This document shows, piece after piece, positions 34,352 through 43,767 of a stretch of DNA of 64,000 nucleotides. Under the pieces are notes generated by a model. The model ran no database searches, was not told where the DNA came from, and saw only the letters and a list, made by a program, of their open reading frames with translations. Every line of letters begins with the position of its first letter. Position 1 is the stretch's first letter. The DNA comes from Propionibacteriaceae bacterium (GTDB lineage: Bacteria; Actinomycetota; Actinomycetes; Propionibacteriales; Propionibacteriaceae), in contig JAPUEI010000029.1 of the NCBI GenBank assembly GCA_027492675.1, positions 41,764 to 105,763 on the forward strand. Direction: 5' to 3'. Made by a program: the position numbers and the translations under genes.

Positions 34352-35554
34352 GTGACGATCGCGCGCGTGGGCCGGTTCGCGTGGTTCGGCGCCCTCGCGG
34401 TGGCCGCGATCGCGGTGATCCTTCGGCCGGCTGCGACGTCGGTGGGGCCTGTACTGGCGGAGATCACCACAGGGCTGGGGATCTCGCCGTCCGTCGCCGG
34501 CGTGCTGACCGCGCTCCCCGGCTTCTGCTTCGCGGCGGCGGGTGCGCTGGCCGTCACGATCGGCAACAAGCTCGGTACGGCCGTCACGTTGGCCCTCGGC
34601 GCTCTGGCGGTCGCGGTGGGACTCGTGGCCCGGTCGCTGGTGGGCAACGAGGTCGCGTTCCTGACGCTGTCGGTGCTGGCGCTGTTCGGAGCAGGGCTCG
34701 GCAACATCCTCGTACCCGTGTTCATCAAACGCTTCTACCCACGACGGCAGTCGGCGCTGATGACGGTGTACGTGGTGGGGCTCACGTTCGGCGCCACGGC
34801 GCCCGGTCTGGTGACGCCGCTGGTGGTCAACGGGCCCGGTGGCTGGCGGACGGCGCTCGGGCTCTGGGGCGGCGTGGCGCTGGGCGCGGCGGTGCCGTGG
34901 GCGATCCTGGCGGTACGGGAGCGGCGCCGGGCCGGCTCCGCCGTCGGTCCGCGGAGCAGCATCCGGTCGGTGCTCGGGTCGCGCAGAGCACTCGGGCTCG
35001 CGCTGTTCTTCGGCATCCAGTCGATGCAGGCGTACGTGACGTTCGGCTGGCTCGCGCAGATCCTCCGCGACGCGGGGGTGGCGCCCTCGACGGCGAGCCT
35101 GCTGCTGTCGTACAACTCGGCCCTCGGCTTCCCGGCCGCGCTCGTCATGCCGATCGTCGTGGCCAAGTCGCGCGACCTGCGTCCGTACGTCGTCGTCTTC
35201 TCGACGTTCCTCGCGACCGGGTTCCTCGGCCTGTGGCTGGCGCCGCTGAGCGCGACGATCCTGTGGGTCACGCTCATCAGCGTGGCGGGCTTCTCGTTCC
35301 CGATGGCGCTCGCGCTGATCACGGCCCGCACGCGCGACCCGCACGTCACCGGCAGCGTCTCGGGCCTCACCCAGTCGGTGGGCTACGTCTTCTCAGGCCT
35401 CGGCCCGCTGGTCGTCGGCATCCTCCACCAGCTCACCGGCGGCTGGTCCGTACCGCTGGTCATCATCGCCTGCTCCGCCGTCCTGCTCCTCCTCGGCGGC
35501 CTCACGATCGCGAAGCCGGGGTACGTCGACGACGACCTGGTCCGTACGAGCTGA
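34352..35554 (+). CDS. MFS transporter (CynX/NimT-like)
   Basis: 400 aa with 12 predicted membrane helices. The N-terminal LRPAATSVGPVLAEITTGLGIS and the FIKRFYPRRQSALMTVYVVGL segment (in parts about 125-145) are typical of CynX/nitrate-nitrite-type MFS carriers that take up cyanate, azoles or other small molecules. The GTG start follows GAAAG. It is divergent from the roadblock operon and convergent with cysK. Confidence 0.85.
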   Translation: MTIARVGRFAWFGALAVAAIAVILRPAATSVGPVLAEITTGLGISPSVAGVLTALPGFCFAAAGALAVTIGNKLGTAVTLALGALAVAVGLVARSLVGNEVAFLTLSVLALFGAGLGNILVPVFIKRFYPRRQSALMTVYVVGLTFGATAPGLVTPLVVNGPGGWRTALGLWGGVALGAAVPWAILAVRERRRAGSAVGPRSSIRSVLGSRRALGLALFFGIQSMQAYVTFGWLAQILRDAGVAPSTASLLLSYNSALGFPAALVMPIVVAKSRDLRPYVVVFSTFLATGFLGLWLAPLSATILWVTLISVAGFSFPMALALITARTRDPHVTGSVSGLTQSVGYVFSGLGPLVVGILHQLTGGWSVPLVIIACSAVLLLLGGLTIAKPGYVDDDLVRTS

Positions 35555-35588
35555 GCCGACTCTCCCCCGCACGTTCGCACTCCGGTCC

Positions 35589-35777
35589 CACCCCCCTCGG
35601 GGAGAGGCTTGGTACCCCTCGGCGAGAGGTTTGGTACCCCTCGGGGAGAGGTCTCATACCCCTCGGGGAGAGGTCTCATACCCCTCGGGGAGAGGTTTGG
35701 GTGCGCGAGCGCGGCGTAGGTCCTCTCCCGGAGGGGTACGACACCTCTCCCGGAGGGGTACCAAACCTCTCGCCGAG
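35589..35777. repeat. 22-bp repeat array 3 (5 direct + 3 inverted units)
   Basis: Five plus-orientation units (core TACCCCTCGGGGAGAGG) are followed, after a 25-bp unique stretch, by three units in inverse orientation, so the array can fold into one long stem. It fills the convergent gap between the MFS gene and cysK and could serve as a bidirectional terminator. Confidence 0.85.
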
Positions 35778-35785
35778 CGGAGGGG

Positions 35786-36718
35786 TCAGTCGACGAGGCC
35801 CTCGAAGAGGACGGTGGACAGGTACCGCTCGCCGAAGTCGCACGTGATCGCGACGATCGTCTTGCCCGCGTTCTCGGGGCGCTTGGCGAGGTCGAGGGCG
35901 GCCTTGAGGATCGCACCCGACGAGATGCCGGCCATGATCCCCTCCTTGGTCGCGAGGTCGCGCGCCATCGCGACAGCGTCACCGGCGTTGACACCGATGA
36001 CCTCGTCGTACACCGTCCGGTCCAGCACGTCGGGGATGAAGTTGGCGCCCATGCCCTGGATCTTGTGCGGGCCGGCCTGGCCGCCTGACAGCAGCGGCGA
36101 CTCCTCGGGCTCGACGGCGACGACCTGTACGGACGGCTTCTGCTCCTTGAGGTAGCGGCCGGCGCCGGTGATCGTGCCGCCCGTCCCGATGCCGGAGACG
36201 AAGATGTCGACTGCCCCGTCGGTGGCGTTCCAGATCTCCGGACCGGTCGTCGCGTAGTGGATCGCCGGGTTGGCCGGGTTCTCGAACTGGTGGGCGAGGA
36301 TCGCGCCGGGACGCTCGACCGCGATGGCCTCCGCCCTGGCCACGGCGCCCTTCATGCCCTCGCTTGCAGGGGTGAGTACGAGCTCGGCGCCGAAGGCCCT
36401 CAGCAGCGCGCGCCGCTCCTTCGACATCGACTCGGGCATCGTCAGCACCAGCGAGTAGCCGCGGGCCGCCGCCACCATGGCCAACGCGATGCCGGTGTTT
36501 CCGCTTGTCGCCTCGACGATCGTGCCGCCCGGCTGCAGCGAGCCGTCGGCCTCCGCCGCGTCGATGATCGCCGCACCGATGCGGTCCTTCACCGAGTTGG
36601 CCGGGTTGTAGAACTCCAGCTTCACCGCGACGGTCGCGTCCAGGCCCTCTGCGAGCCTGTTGATCCGTACGAGCGGGGTGTTGCCGATGGCTTCGGTGAT
36701 GTTGCCGAGAATGGGCAT
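35786..36718 (-). CDS. cysK: Cysteine synthase A (O-acetylserine sulfhydrylase)
   Basis: 310 aa. The PLP lysine lies in [10 protein letters not shown] (K about 43), the substrate loop in TSGNTG (about 70) and the PLP phosphate clamp in [10 protein letters not shown] (about 178). It forms cysteine from O-acetylserine and sulfide. GGAGG precedes the ATG. No cysE adjoins it. Ends beside repeat array 3. Confidence 0.97.
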   Translation of the reverse strand: MPILGNITEAIGNTPLVRINRLAEGLDATVAVKLEFYNPANSVKDRIGAAIIDAAEADGSLQPGGTIVEATSGNTGIALAMVAAARGYSLVLTMPESMSKERRALLRAFGAELVLTPASEGMKGAVARAEAIAVERPGAILAHQFENPANPAIHYATTGPEIWNATDGAVDIFVSGIGTGGTITGAGRYLKEQKPSVQVVAVEPEESPLLSGGQAGPHKIQGMGANFIPDVLDRTVYDEVIGVNAGDAVAMARDLATKEGIMAGISSGAILKAALDLAKRPENAGKTIVAITCDFGERYLSTVLFEGLVD

Positions 36719-36786
36719 GGTGGTCCTCCGAGTCGTGGCCAGTACGGCGAGGCTAGTCCAGCCCCGCAACACGCACCATGGGTGAC

Positions 36787-39700
36787 TCAGTCGGAGGTCA
36801 GCAGGCCCCGGATGTCGTCGGCCGTCAGCACAGCGCCCAGCCCCGAGGCGTCGTCGATGACCGTGTCGAACAGGTGGCGCTTGCGCTCCTGGAGCGCGAC
36901 CACCTTCTCCTCGATGGTGTCCTCGCTCACCAGGCGATAGACCATCACGGTCGACTCCTGGCCGATGCGGTGCGCACGGTCGACCGCCTGGTTCTCGGCG
37001 GCCGGGTTCCACCACGGGTCGAGGATGAACACGTAGTCGGCTTCAGTCAGGTTCAACCCGAACCCGCCGGCCTTGAGCGAGATCAGGAACACCGGATCGG
37101 TCCCGTTCTTGAAGGCGTCGATGCGCTGCTCGCGGTTCCTCGTACGGCCGTCGAGCGACACGTACCCGATCTTCTCCTCGTCGAGGCGCCCCTTCACCAG
37201 CGCCAGGAAGCTCGTGAACTGGCTGAACACGAGCGCACGGTGCCCCTCGCTCATGGTGTCGCCGAGCATCTCGACCAGGGCGTCGATCTTGGCCGACACC
37301 GCCGGATGCGTCGGGTCGACCAGCGACGGCGACAGCGACAGCTGCCGCAGCCGGGTCAGCGACTGCAGGATCGCGAACCGGTTCCGGTCGAGGTCGCCGA
37401 CCAGGCCCAGCACCTGCTTTCGTACGGCGGCAAGGTGCCTGTCGTACAGCTTCCTGTGCGGCGTGCTGAGCGGGATCGACAGCACCTGCTCCACCTTCGG
37501 GGGCAGGTCGGTGGCGACCTCCTCCTTCGTGCGTCGCAGCAGTACAGGCCGCACCCGCCGGCGCAGCCGCGACAGCACTTCGGACGAGCCCTCGTTCTCG
37601 ATCGGCTTGCGGTACGCCTCGGCGAAGGTCTCGGGGCTCGGGAACAGCCCCGGCGTCGCGATCGACAGCATCGACCACAGGTCCATGAGGTTGTTCTCCA
37701 TGGGCGTTCCGGTCACGGCGAACTTCACGGGCGCGCGCAGCCGACGCACCGCCTTGTACGTCGCCGCCTGCCGGTTCTTCACGAACTGCGCCTCGTCGAG
37801 CACGACCGCCGACCAGGGCACCGCCCCGTACTCCTCCTCACCCAACCGCAGCAGCGTGTACGAGGTGATGACCAGGTCGGCCCTCGCCCGTACATCACCC
37901 AGCGACTCGGCCCGTTTCGACCGCGTCCGGTCGACGATCTCGGCCCGCAGCGCCGGCGCGAACTGCCGCACCTGGTCGGCCCAGGTGGGCATCACGGACG
38001 TGGGGCAGACGACGAGTACGGGCGGTGCGTCGGGCTCCGCAGCCCGCGCGGCGAGCATCGCGGCGAGCAGCTGGACCGTCTTGCCGAGGCCCATGTCGTC
38101 GGCCAGGATGCCGCCGAGCCGGGTGCGCCACAGGAAGGACAGCCAGCGGAATCCGTCCAGCTGGTACGGGCGGAGCGTGGCCCGCAACCCGTCCGGCAGC
38201 GGCACCTCGGGAAGCTCGGTCGCGTCGAGCAGCCCGGACACGGCCTGCCGCCACGCGGACGACTGCTGTCCGACCACACCGAGGGACACCAGCTCCTCCC
38301 AGATGCCCGCATGCTCGGGCCGTAGCCGCAGCTCACCCACGCCACCGACCGACAGCTGCGACGCCTCCGCGATCACCGCGCGCAACTGGTCGAGCTCGGG
38401 CCGCTCGAGGCTGAACCAGGTGCCCCGATCGGTCATGAGGTGGGTCTCTCCCCTTGTCAGGGCAGCGAACAGCTCGGCGAAGTCGACCACCTCATGGTCG
38501 ATGGTCACCTGGACGTCGAGGCTGAACCAGTCCCCGTCGCGGGAATCGCTGACGGCGAGCGTGACCGTCGGCGCGGCCTCGCTGTACCGGTAGTCCGGCC
38601 GCTCGCCGGTCTCCGTCACCTCCACCCGGTCGGACGCCTGCAGGCCCGGCAGCCACATCGTGGCGAACACCGCCGAGTCCGTACCCGACAGCAACGACTG
38701 CGGTACGAGCCGTGGCCGGCCGATCTCCTCGACGACGGCCCATGGCTGGCGAGGGAGCACGCGTACGAGCTCGGCCTCCTCGGACGGGATGCGCACGGCC
38801 GCGTCGTCCGGCTCGACGCCCACATCGATGCTCCGGTCCCCGATGCGGTAGCGGAAACCCCACGTGAGGTCGGTGAGATGCCCGGGGAGATGGGCCACCT
38901 GCAGCGTCACCACCGGCGGCTGCACGTCGGGCACGACGACCGCGTCGTCGAGGACCACTGTGACCGTGCGCCGCAACGACGGCAGGAATCCCGCGAGGAA
39001 CTGGGTGGTGTCGTCGGCCGGTACCTCGATGCGCTGATGCTTCGTGGCGAGGCGCTCCTGCGCGGCGGACAGCGGCTCGGGGAACGCGGCCAGCAGGATC
39101 TCCTCGGCGCTGGTCAGGATGACGCCGTGCATCGGTGCCCCGACGAACGAGATGTCGCGTCGCTCCCAGTCTCGGCCGTCGGCGGTCACCGCGGAGACCA
39201 CCGAGAGCCCCTGGGCCGAAGGGAGCACGCGGGTCACGACCTCGGCGGGCTGGGACAGGATCCGTACGGGCGGGGTGTCACGCCCAGGCACGAGCTCCAC
39301 GCCCGCCGCGATGATCCTTCGCAGGGCCGGCCACAGCTGAGGGCCGAACGATGAGAGGGCACCCGGCTGGTTGCCGTACCCGTAGAAGTTGCCTGTCGAG
39401 TAGCGCAGCCGGCCCAGGTCGTCGAGGCTCTGCCGCTGCCGCTCGTCCCAGGTGGAGCGCCAGGTCTCGCGCAGGTCGTCCCAGGACGCGCCCGCCTTGA
39501 CCCATTTGCCCCGCGCACCGAGCTGTACGGGCAGGGCCGACAGCACCCCGTAGTGGTTCTCGATGAGCAGACCGAGGGGCGTGAGGTCAACGGTGCGACG
39601 TACGGCCCCGGTGACGTCTTCCATGGCCCGGCGCCACGTCGGCGCTGCGGGCTGGCGCTTCCGCTGCGCGGCCAGGGCCGCGGCCGCGCCGTGCTTGCAG

Positions 39701-39957
39701 TTGGTGCGGACAGGGCAGGTGCAGCGACTCGTCACGCCGCCACCGGGCCGGATCGTGACGACGGTCTCGTAGCGATGGTTGTGCGAGCCGATGACGGCCG
39801 CCTGTACGACGGTGGTCTCGCCCGATGACGCCACCATCACCGAGGTCACTCGCCCCTGATCGGCGTAGGCCGCTCCGGCCTTCGCGGCCGCGTGCCCGAA
39901 GGTGACCGCGAGCAGTGCCGGCGTGATCGCGAGCACGGCATCGGTCGGGGAAGTCAC
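36787..39957 (-). CDS. SWIM zinc finger - SNF2 helicase
   Basis: 1056 aa. The N-terminal SWIM finger ([11 protein letters not shown], about residues 79-89) is followed by a long middle region, an N-terminal helicase lobe with DDMGLGKT (Walker A, about 635) and LDEAQ (motif II), and a C-terminal lobe with the SNF2 [19 protein letters not shown] motif. It is an ATP-dependent DNA translocase, possibly in repair or chromatin remodelling. A second GTG at 39957 is preferred to 39960 because TAAGGT lies exactly 6 nt upstream. No nuclease is fused. Confidence 0.93.
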   Translation of the reverse strand: MTSPTDAVLAITPALLAVTFGHAAAKAGAAYADQGRVTSVMVASSGETTVVQAAVIGSHNHRYETVVTIRPGGGVTSRCTCPVRTNCKHGAAAALAAQRKRQPAAPTWRRAMEDVTGAVRRTVDLTPLGLLIENHYGVLSALPVQLGARGKWVKAGASWDDLRETWRSTWDERQRQSLDDLGRLRYSTGNFYGYGNQPGALSSFGPQLWPALRRIIAAGVELVPGRDTPPVRILSQPAEVVTRVLPSAQGLSVVSAVTADGRDWERRDISFVGAPMHGVILTSAEEILLAAFPEPLSAAQERLATKHQRIEVPADDTTQFLAGFLPSLRRTVTVVLDDAVVVPDVQPPVVTLQVAHLPGHLTDLTWGFRYRIGDRSIDVGVEPDDAAVRIPSEEAELVRVLPRQPWAVVEEIGRPRLVPQSLLSGTDSAVFATMWLPGLQASDRVEVTETGERPDYRYSEAAPTVTLAVSDSRDGDWFSLDVQVTIDHEVVDFAELFAALTRGETHLMTDRGTWFSLERPELDQLRAVIAEASQLSVGGVGELRLRPEHAGIWEELVSLGVVGQQSSAWRQAVSGLLDATELPEVPLPDGLRATLRPYQLDGFRWLSFLWRTRLGGILADDMGLGKTVQLLAAMLAARAAEPDAPPVLVVCPTSVMPTWADQVRQFAPALRAEIVDRTRSKRAESLGDVRARADLVITSYTLLRLGEEEYGAVPWSAVVLDEAQFVKNRQAATYKAVRRLRAPVKFAVTGTPMENNLMDLWSMLSIATPGLFPSPETFAEAYRKPIENEGSSEVLSRLRRRVRPVLLRRTKEEVATDLPPKVEQVLSIPLSTPHRKLYDRHLAAVRKQVLGLVGDLDRNRFAILQSLTRLRQLSLSPSLVDPTHPAVSAKIDALVEMLGDTMSEGHRALVFSQFTSFLALVKGRLDEEKIGYVSLDGRTRNREQRIDAFKNGTDPVFLISLKAGGFGLNLTEADYVFILDPWWNPAAENQAVDRAHRIGQESTVMVYRLVSEDTIEEKVVALQERKRHLFDTVIDDASGLGAVLTADDIRGLLTSD

Positions 39958-39966
39958 CACACGACC

Positions 39967-40623
39967 TTATGCGTGTTCTCGGGCCTCGGATTCCACCGCG
40001 ACGGTTCCGGCCCCCTCCACGAGGCCCTCGCCCTGGGTGAGCGAGGCGACCAGAGCGCTGACGTCGACCTCGGACTGCGCGGCGACTAGCAGAGATGCCT
40101 CCGCCCCGTACTCCGGTTCGACGCTCAGACCGCGGGCGGTGAGGTCGTCGACGAGACGGCCGAGACGTGAGTACGAGACGTGGACGCGCCACCTCGGGAG
40201 CACGACCCGCTCCACGCGGGGCGCGGCGGCGAGGGCGGCCCCGGCCGCATCCCCGTACGCCCTCGCCAGGGGTCCCGCCCCCAGCTTCACGCCGCCGAAC
40301 CAGCGGGTCACGACGCAGACCACATCGACCAGGCCCGAGCCGTGGAGGGCCGCGAGGATCGGCATGCCGCCTGTACCGGCGGGTTCCCCGTCGTCGGACG
40401 ACCGCTCAATCGGCTGGGCGTCCTCGACGCTCACCACGAACGCCGAGCAGTGATGCCGCGCGCCGGCGTGCGTCTTGCGAGCCACGGCGATCACCTCGCG
40501 GGCGGCCGCCTCGTCATCGACGCGCGCGATCTCGGCCAGGAACACCGACCGCTTCACCTCGAGGGTGGCCGAGCCGATGTACGTGCGGGGCAGCAGGAGC
40601 GTCGAGATCCCCTGTGCGGCCAT
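39967..40623 (-). CDS. YigZ/IMPACT family protein
   Basis: 218 aa. UPF0029 N-domain with the signature DDGEPAGTGGMPIL (about residues 76-89) and VVTRWFGGVKLGAGPLARAY (about 104-123), plus a C-terminal RRM-like half. YigZ-type proteins are linked to translation or stress regulation; molecular function is uncertain. TAGGCT lies 6 nt before the ATG (leaderless). It ends 7 bp before the SNF2 region. Confidence 0.9.
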   Translation of the reverse strand: MAAQGISTLLLPRTYIGSATLEVKRSVFLAEIARVDDEAAAREVIAVARKTHAGARHHCSAFVVSVEDAQPIERSSDDGEPAGTGGMPILAALHGSGLVDVVCVVTRWFGGVKLGAGPLARAYGDAAGAALAAAPRVERVVLPRWRVHVSYSRLGRLVDDLTARGLSVEPEYGAEASLLVAAQSEVDVSALVASLTQGEGLVEGAGTVAVESEAREHA

Positions 40624-40672
40624 GCGCGAAGCCTATGGCGCATAGCGAGACACTCACGGGGACATCGCACCC

Positions 40673-40784
40673 CACGTGAAATATCACTTATCAGGGCGGT
40701 GCCGGCAGGGCCCGGAGGCTGCTTCACGTGAAGTCACGGTTATGCGGCCCCGATGTCAGCTCACAACCACGACTTCACGTGAAG
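40673..40784. promoter_or_regulatory. Three CACGTG sites, two with parS-like arms
   Basis: CTTCACGTGAAG palindromes are centred at 40737.5 and 40778.5, and a half-site CACGTGAAATA at 40673-40683. The inner TTCACGTGAA equals the core of the ParB site parS, but the outer bases differ. They lie 50-160 bp upstream of yigZ, downstream of the mannosyltransferase. They could be ParB sites, operators for a TetR or bHLH-like repressor, or unrelated. Confidence 0.45.
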
Positions 40785-40863
40785 CGCGCATCCGGGTGGC
40801 TGTCCAGCATCCCCATAACCCCTGCTTTGCGTGAGTGGGGCATCCCCATGCCTCCTCGGCGAC

Positions 40864-42399
40864 CTATGGCCCGGCGACCCGGCGGTTCTTCACGTACCAC
40901 CACACGATCACGACGAGCACCAGCACCTGGGCGGCGACGCAGAACGTGTCGCGGACTCGGGTGCCGATGACGTTGAGGGTCGAGTTGTACGGGATGGCGC
41001 GGGCCATGACGAATGCGGCGGACAGCCAGCTCGTACGCCACAGCATCAGCCCGTCGAGCTTGGACGCGGCCGCGAGCGCGAGGGGCGTCCAGGCCAGCAG
41101 GTCGTACCAGCTGAACGAGTTCGGCGTCGTGACCAGCCACGACGCGTACAGGACGACGGACATCTTCACGGCCAGCGAGGTCGGGTCCTTCATCGGGTCG
41201 ACGACGTGGTCGTCGATGCCAGGCAACGGGCGGGTCTCCAGGAGGCGGTAGAGCATCCAACCGACCGCGGCCCAGCCCGCGAGCGCGACCACGTTGATGA
41301 CGATCTTCGAGATGTTGAAGCCGACGACCTTCGAGAGCAGGCCGAACACCGGGCCCGCCCAGGCGCCGGCGTTGACGTACGTGGTGTTGCGCGCCGCCGA
41401 GATCAGCGCCGTCGGCTGCCACAAGCCGTAGCAGATGGCGAGCGGGATGACGGCGCCCACGACGACCGCGACGATCTTCTTCGGCTCGCGCCGATAGCCC
41501 CAGAGGATCGCCACCCCGTACAGCACCATGTTCACCTTGGTCGCCCCGGCGAGCCCGATGAGCACGCCGGCGAGCCAGGGCCAGCGGCGCATGGCGGCGA
41601 TCGCCGCGATCGCGAACAGCACGGCGAACGCCTCGTTGTGCGCCTGCGCGGTGACGGCCCAGATCATCGCCGGGTTGACCAGGGTGAACAGCGCTGCGCG
41701 GGTCTGCAGGGCGCGGTTGCCGTGGGCCATCTGGTACACGATCAGCCCGATCCCGAGCATCGGCAGCAGGCACAGCATCTGCAGCCAGAACACGACGTCG
41801 TGCATCGACGTGCCACCGAGCCAGTTCGCGAGCACCTGACTCGCCGACACGATCGGCCCGTACACGCTGGGGGTGTCCTGCCAGGGATGCTCGGTCCAGC
41901 GCAGCAACGCGTCGAACTGTGACCGGAAGATCTCCCCGACGGTGATCTCGTACGGATCGCGGCCGAGCACCTGCAGGCGTCCGTACGCGGCGTACATCAT
42001 CACGTCGGCGCTCGTCAGCGGGGTCACGAGGGAGACCAGCACCTGCAGCCCGGCGCCGAGCATCAGCAGCTTGCGGGGCACCGGCTTCCAGCCGTCGGCC
42101 AGCGCTCGCAGGACGATCCACATACCGACCGCGCCGACGGCGATGCAGGCGTAGATCGACAGCACCGACCCCCAGTCGCCCAGGTGGATGCCCCAGCCGG
42201 ACGGGACGTACCAGGGCGGCAGCAGGCTGCCGTTGCGCGGGCCCAGCGACAGCGTCACCGCCGACGGCCCGAGGAACGACACCAGCGCGATGCCGCACGT
42301 CGTCGCGATGATCATGGCCAGGCCGACGCGGTGGTCGCGGTGCCAGGCGCGCGGCGCGTAGCTGCTCGGCGGGTTCCAGTGGCGCGGTGGGCGGCTCAC
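40864..42399 (-). CDS. GT-C mannosyltransferase (MptB-like)
   Basis: 511 aa with about 12-13 membrane helices. The first outer loop has TSADVMMYAAYGRLQVLGRDP (in parts, about 110-130), matching the acidic motif of MptA/MptB alpha-1,6-mannosyltransferases that use polyprenol-phosphomannose. It probably extends mannans or lipoglycans at the outer membrane face. The GTG start lies just beyond the mycP stop, so it may be co-transcribed after eccC-mycP. Confidence 0.8.
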   Translation of the reverse strand: MSRPPRHWNPPSSYAPRAWHRDHRVGLAMIIATTCGIALVSFLGPSAVTLSLGPRNGSLLPPWYVPSGWGIHLGDWGSVLSIYACIAVGAVGMWIVLRALADGWKPVPRKLLMLGAGLQVLVSLVTPLTSADVMMYAAYGRLQVLGRDPYEITVGEIFRSQFDALLRWTEHPWQDTPSVYGPIVSASQVLANWLGGTSMHDVVFWLQMLCLLPMLGIGLIVYQMAHGNRALQTRAALFTLVNPAMIWAVTAQAHNEAFAVLFAIAAIAAMRRWPWLAGVLIGLAGATKVNMVLYGVAILWGYRREPKKIVAVVVGAVIPLAICYGLWQPTALISAARNTTYVNAGAWAGPVFGLLSKVVGFNISKIVINVVALAGWAAVGWMLYRLLETRPLPGIDDHVVDPMKDPTSLAVKMSVVLYASWLVTTPNSFSWYDLLAWTPLALAAASKLDGLMLWRTSWLSAAFVMARAIPYNSTLNVIGTRVRDTFCVAAQVLVLVVIVWWYVKNRRVAGP

Positions 42400-42403
42400 G
42401 ACA

Positions 42404-43762
42404 TCACTCCCCCGGCCGCGCGGGGGCGTACTTGCGCGATCTCATGGGCGACAGCGCCTCACGGATCAGCAGCGCCCCGAGCAGCAGCGCGATCACACCC
42501 ACCGTGACGCACACGGCCACGATCATGGGGACGGGGTCCCGAGGCGCCGGTACGGGCAGTGGTCCAGCGGTCGCGACCGCGGACGACGTCGGCGTGGCGC
42601 TGACGGTGTCCGCGAACGGACCGAACACCGCGCGCATGGGGTTCACGGTGCCGTAGCCGAGCTGGGCGTCCGGGACGGCGCCGGGCGGCGGATCAGCCGT
42701 CACCTCAAGGCGACGCTTCACCTCGGCCGGAGTCAGGGTGACTCCGTCGGCCTTGGCCTTCTGCAGCATCAGCGCGATGACGCCGGTGACGATCGGCGCC
42801 GCGAAGCTCGTGCCCGGTTCGGTGTTCCAGACCTGCGACGTCGCGACGAAGTTCTTCGCGTTCTGGCTCTTGGCAGCGTCCGGGTCCGACGGCAGGAGCG
42901 CGACGATGGCGTCTCCCGGAGCGGCCACGGTGACGTTCACCCCGACACCCTGTTCGGACGATTGGTGGGGTCCATCCGAGGCGGTGGTCATGCCGACCGA
43001 GATCACGCCGGGATAGGACGCGGGGTACATCGGCCCGCTCGCCCCCGCGTTCCCCGAGGACGCGACCACGATGACGTTCTTGCTGAGCGCGTACTCGACC
43101 GCGGCCTTCAGCGCGTCGTTGTCCCCGCCTGCCTGGCTCACGTTGATGATCTGTACCCCGGCATCGACCGCCGCCACGATCGCGTCGGCGCTGGGCCTCT
43201 GCTGCTCGGTCCCGGACGAGTTCTTGAGCGCCCGCATGACGATCACCGACGAGCCGGGCGCCATGCCGGAGAAGTTCGACTTGCTGTCGGGCAGCACCTG
43301 CCCGTTGATGAGCGAGACCACGCGAGTGCCATGGGCGCAGGTGAACGCGTACCCCTTCGCCGACGAGTCGTGCGCCCGTTGGATGTCGGCGTCGTCGTTG
43401 ACGAAGTTCATGATCCGCCACGTGGGCTTGGCGCCGACCGGGGCCGAGCCTGCCTTGAGGTACGGCGAGACACCGACCTGCGCTGCGGTGTCGACGACCG
43501 CGATCGTCACATCGGCGCCGGTGATCGGGCGGCCGGTGGCGTCGTTCACCGCCCAGACCTCGCTGGGGCGGAGCCGGTCGATGTGCCAGGCCTTGGCGAC
43601 GGTCCCCTGCGCCTGCCCGGTCTCGGTCGTCGGCGCGCACCACTCCGGGTTGAGCTCACCGCCGAGGGCGTACGCCGTCGCGGGTCGCAGCACGCATGAG
43701 GCAAGCACCAGCGCGGCGGCGGCCAGCCCGGCGCCGATCCGATGCGACACGGGTCTGCTCAT
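42404..43762 (-). CDS. mycP: Mycosin (ESX-associated subtilase)
   Basis: 452 aa. Signal sequence (about 1-30), subtilisin-like S8 domain with catalytic D in IAVVDTA, H in CAHGTRV and S in GTSFAAP, oxyanion Asn in SSGNAG, then a Pro-rich stretch and a C-terminal membrane anchor near 415-440. Mycosins stabilise the ESX membrane complex and process substrates. It starts just after eccC on the same strand. Confidence 0.93.
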   Translation of the reverse strand: MSRPVSHRIGAGLAAAALVLASCVLRPATAYALGGELNPEWCAPTTETGQAQGTVAKAWHIDRLRPSEVWAVNDATGRPITGADVTIAVVDTAAQVGVSPYLKAGSAPVGAKPTWRIMNFVNDDADIQRAHDSSAKGYAFTCAHGTRVVSLINGQVLPDSKSNFSGMAPGSSVIVMRALKNSSGTEQQRPSADAIVAAVDAGVQIINVSQAGGDNDALKAAVEYALSKNVIVVASSGNAGASGPMYPASYPGVISVGMTTASDGPHQSSEQGVGVNVTVAAPGDAIVALLPSDPDAAKSQNAKNFVATSQVWNTEPGTSFAAPIVTGVIALMLQKAKADGVTLTPAEVKRRLEVTADPPPGAVPDAQLGYGTVNPMRAVFGPFADTVSATPTSSAVATAGPLPVPAPRDPVPMIVAVCVTVGVIALLLGALLIREALSPMRSRKYAPARPGE

Positions 43763-43767
43763 GGGCG

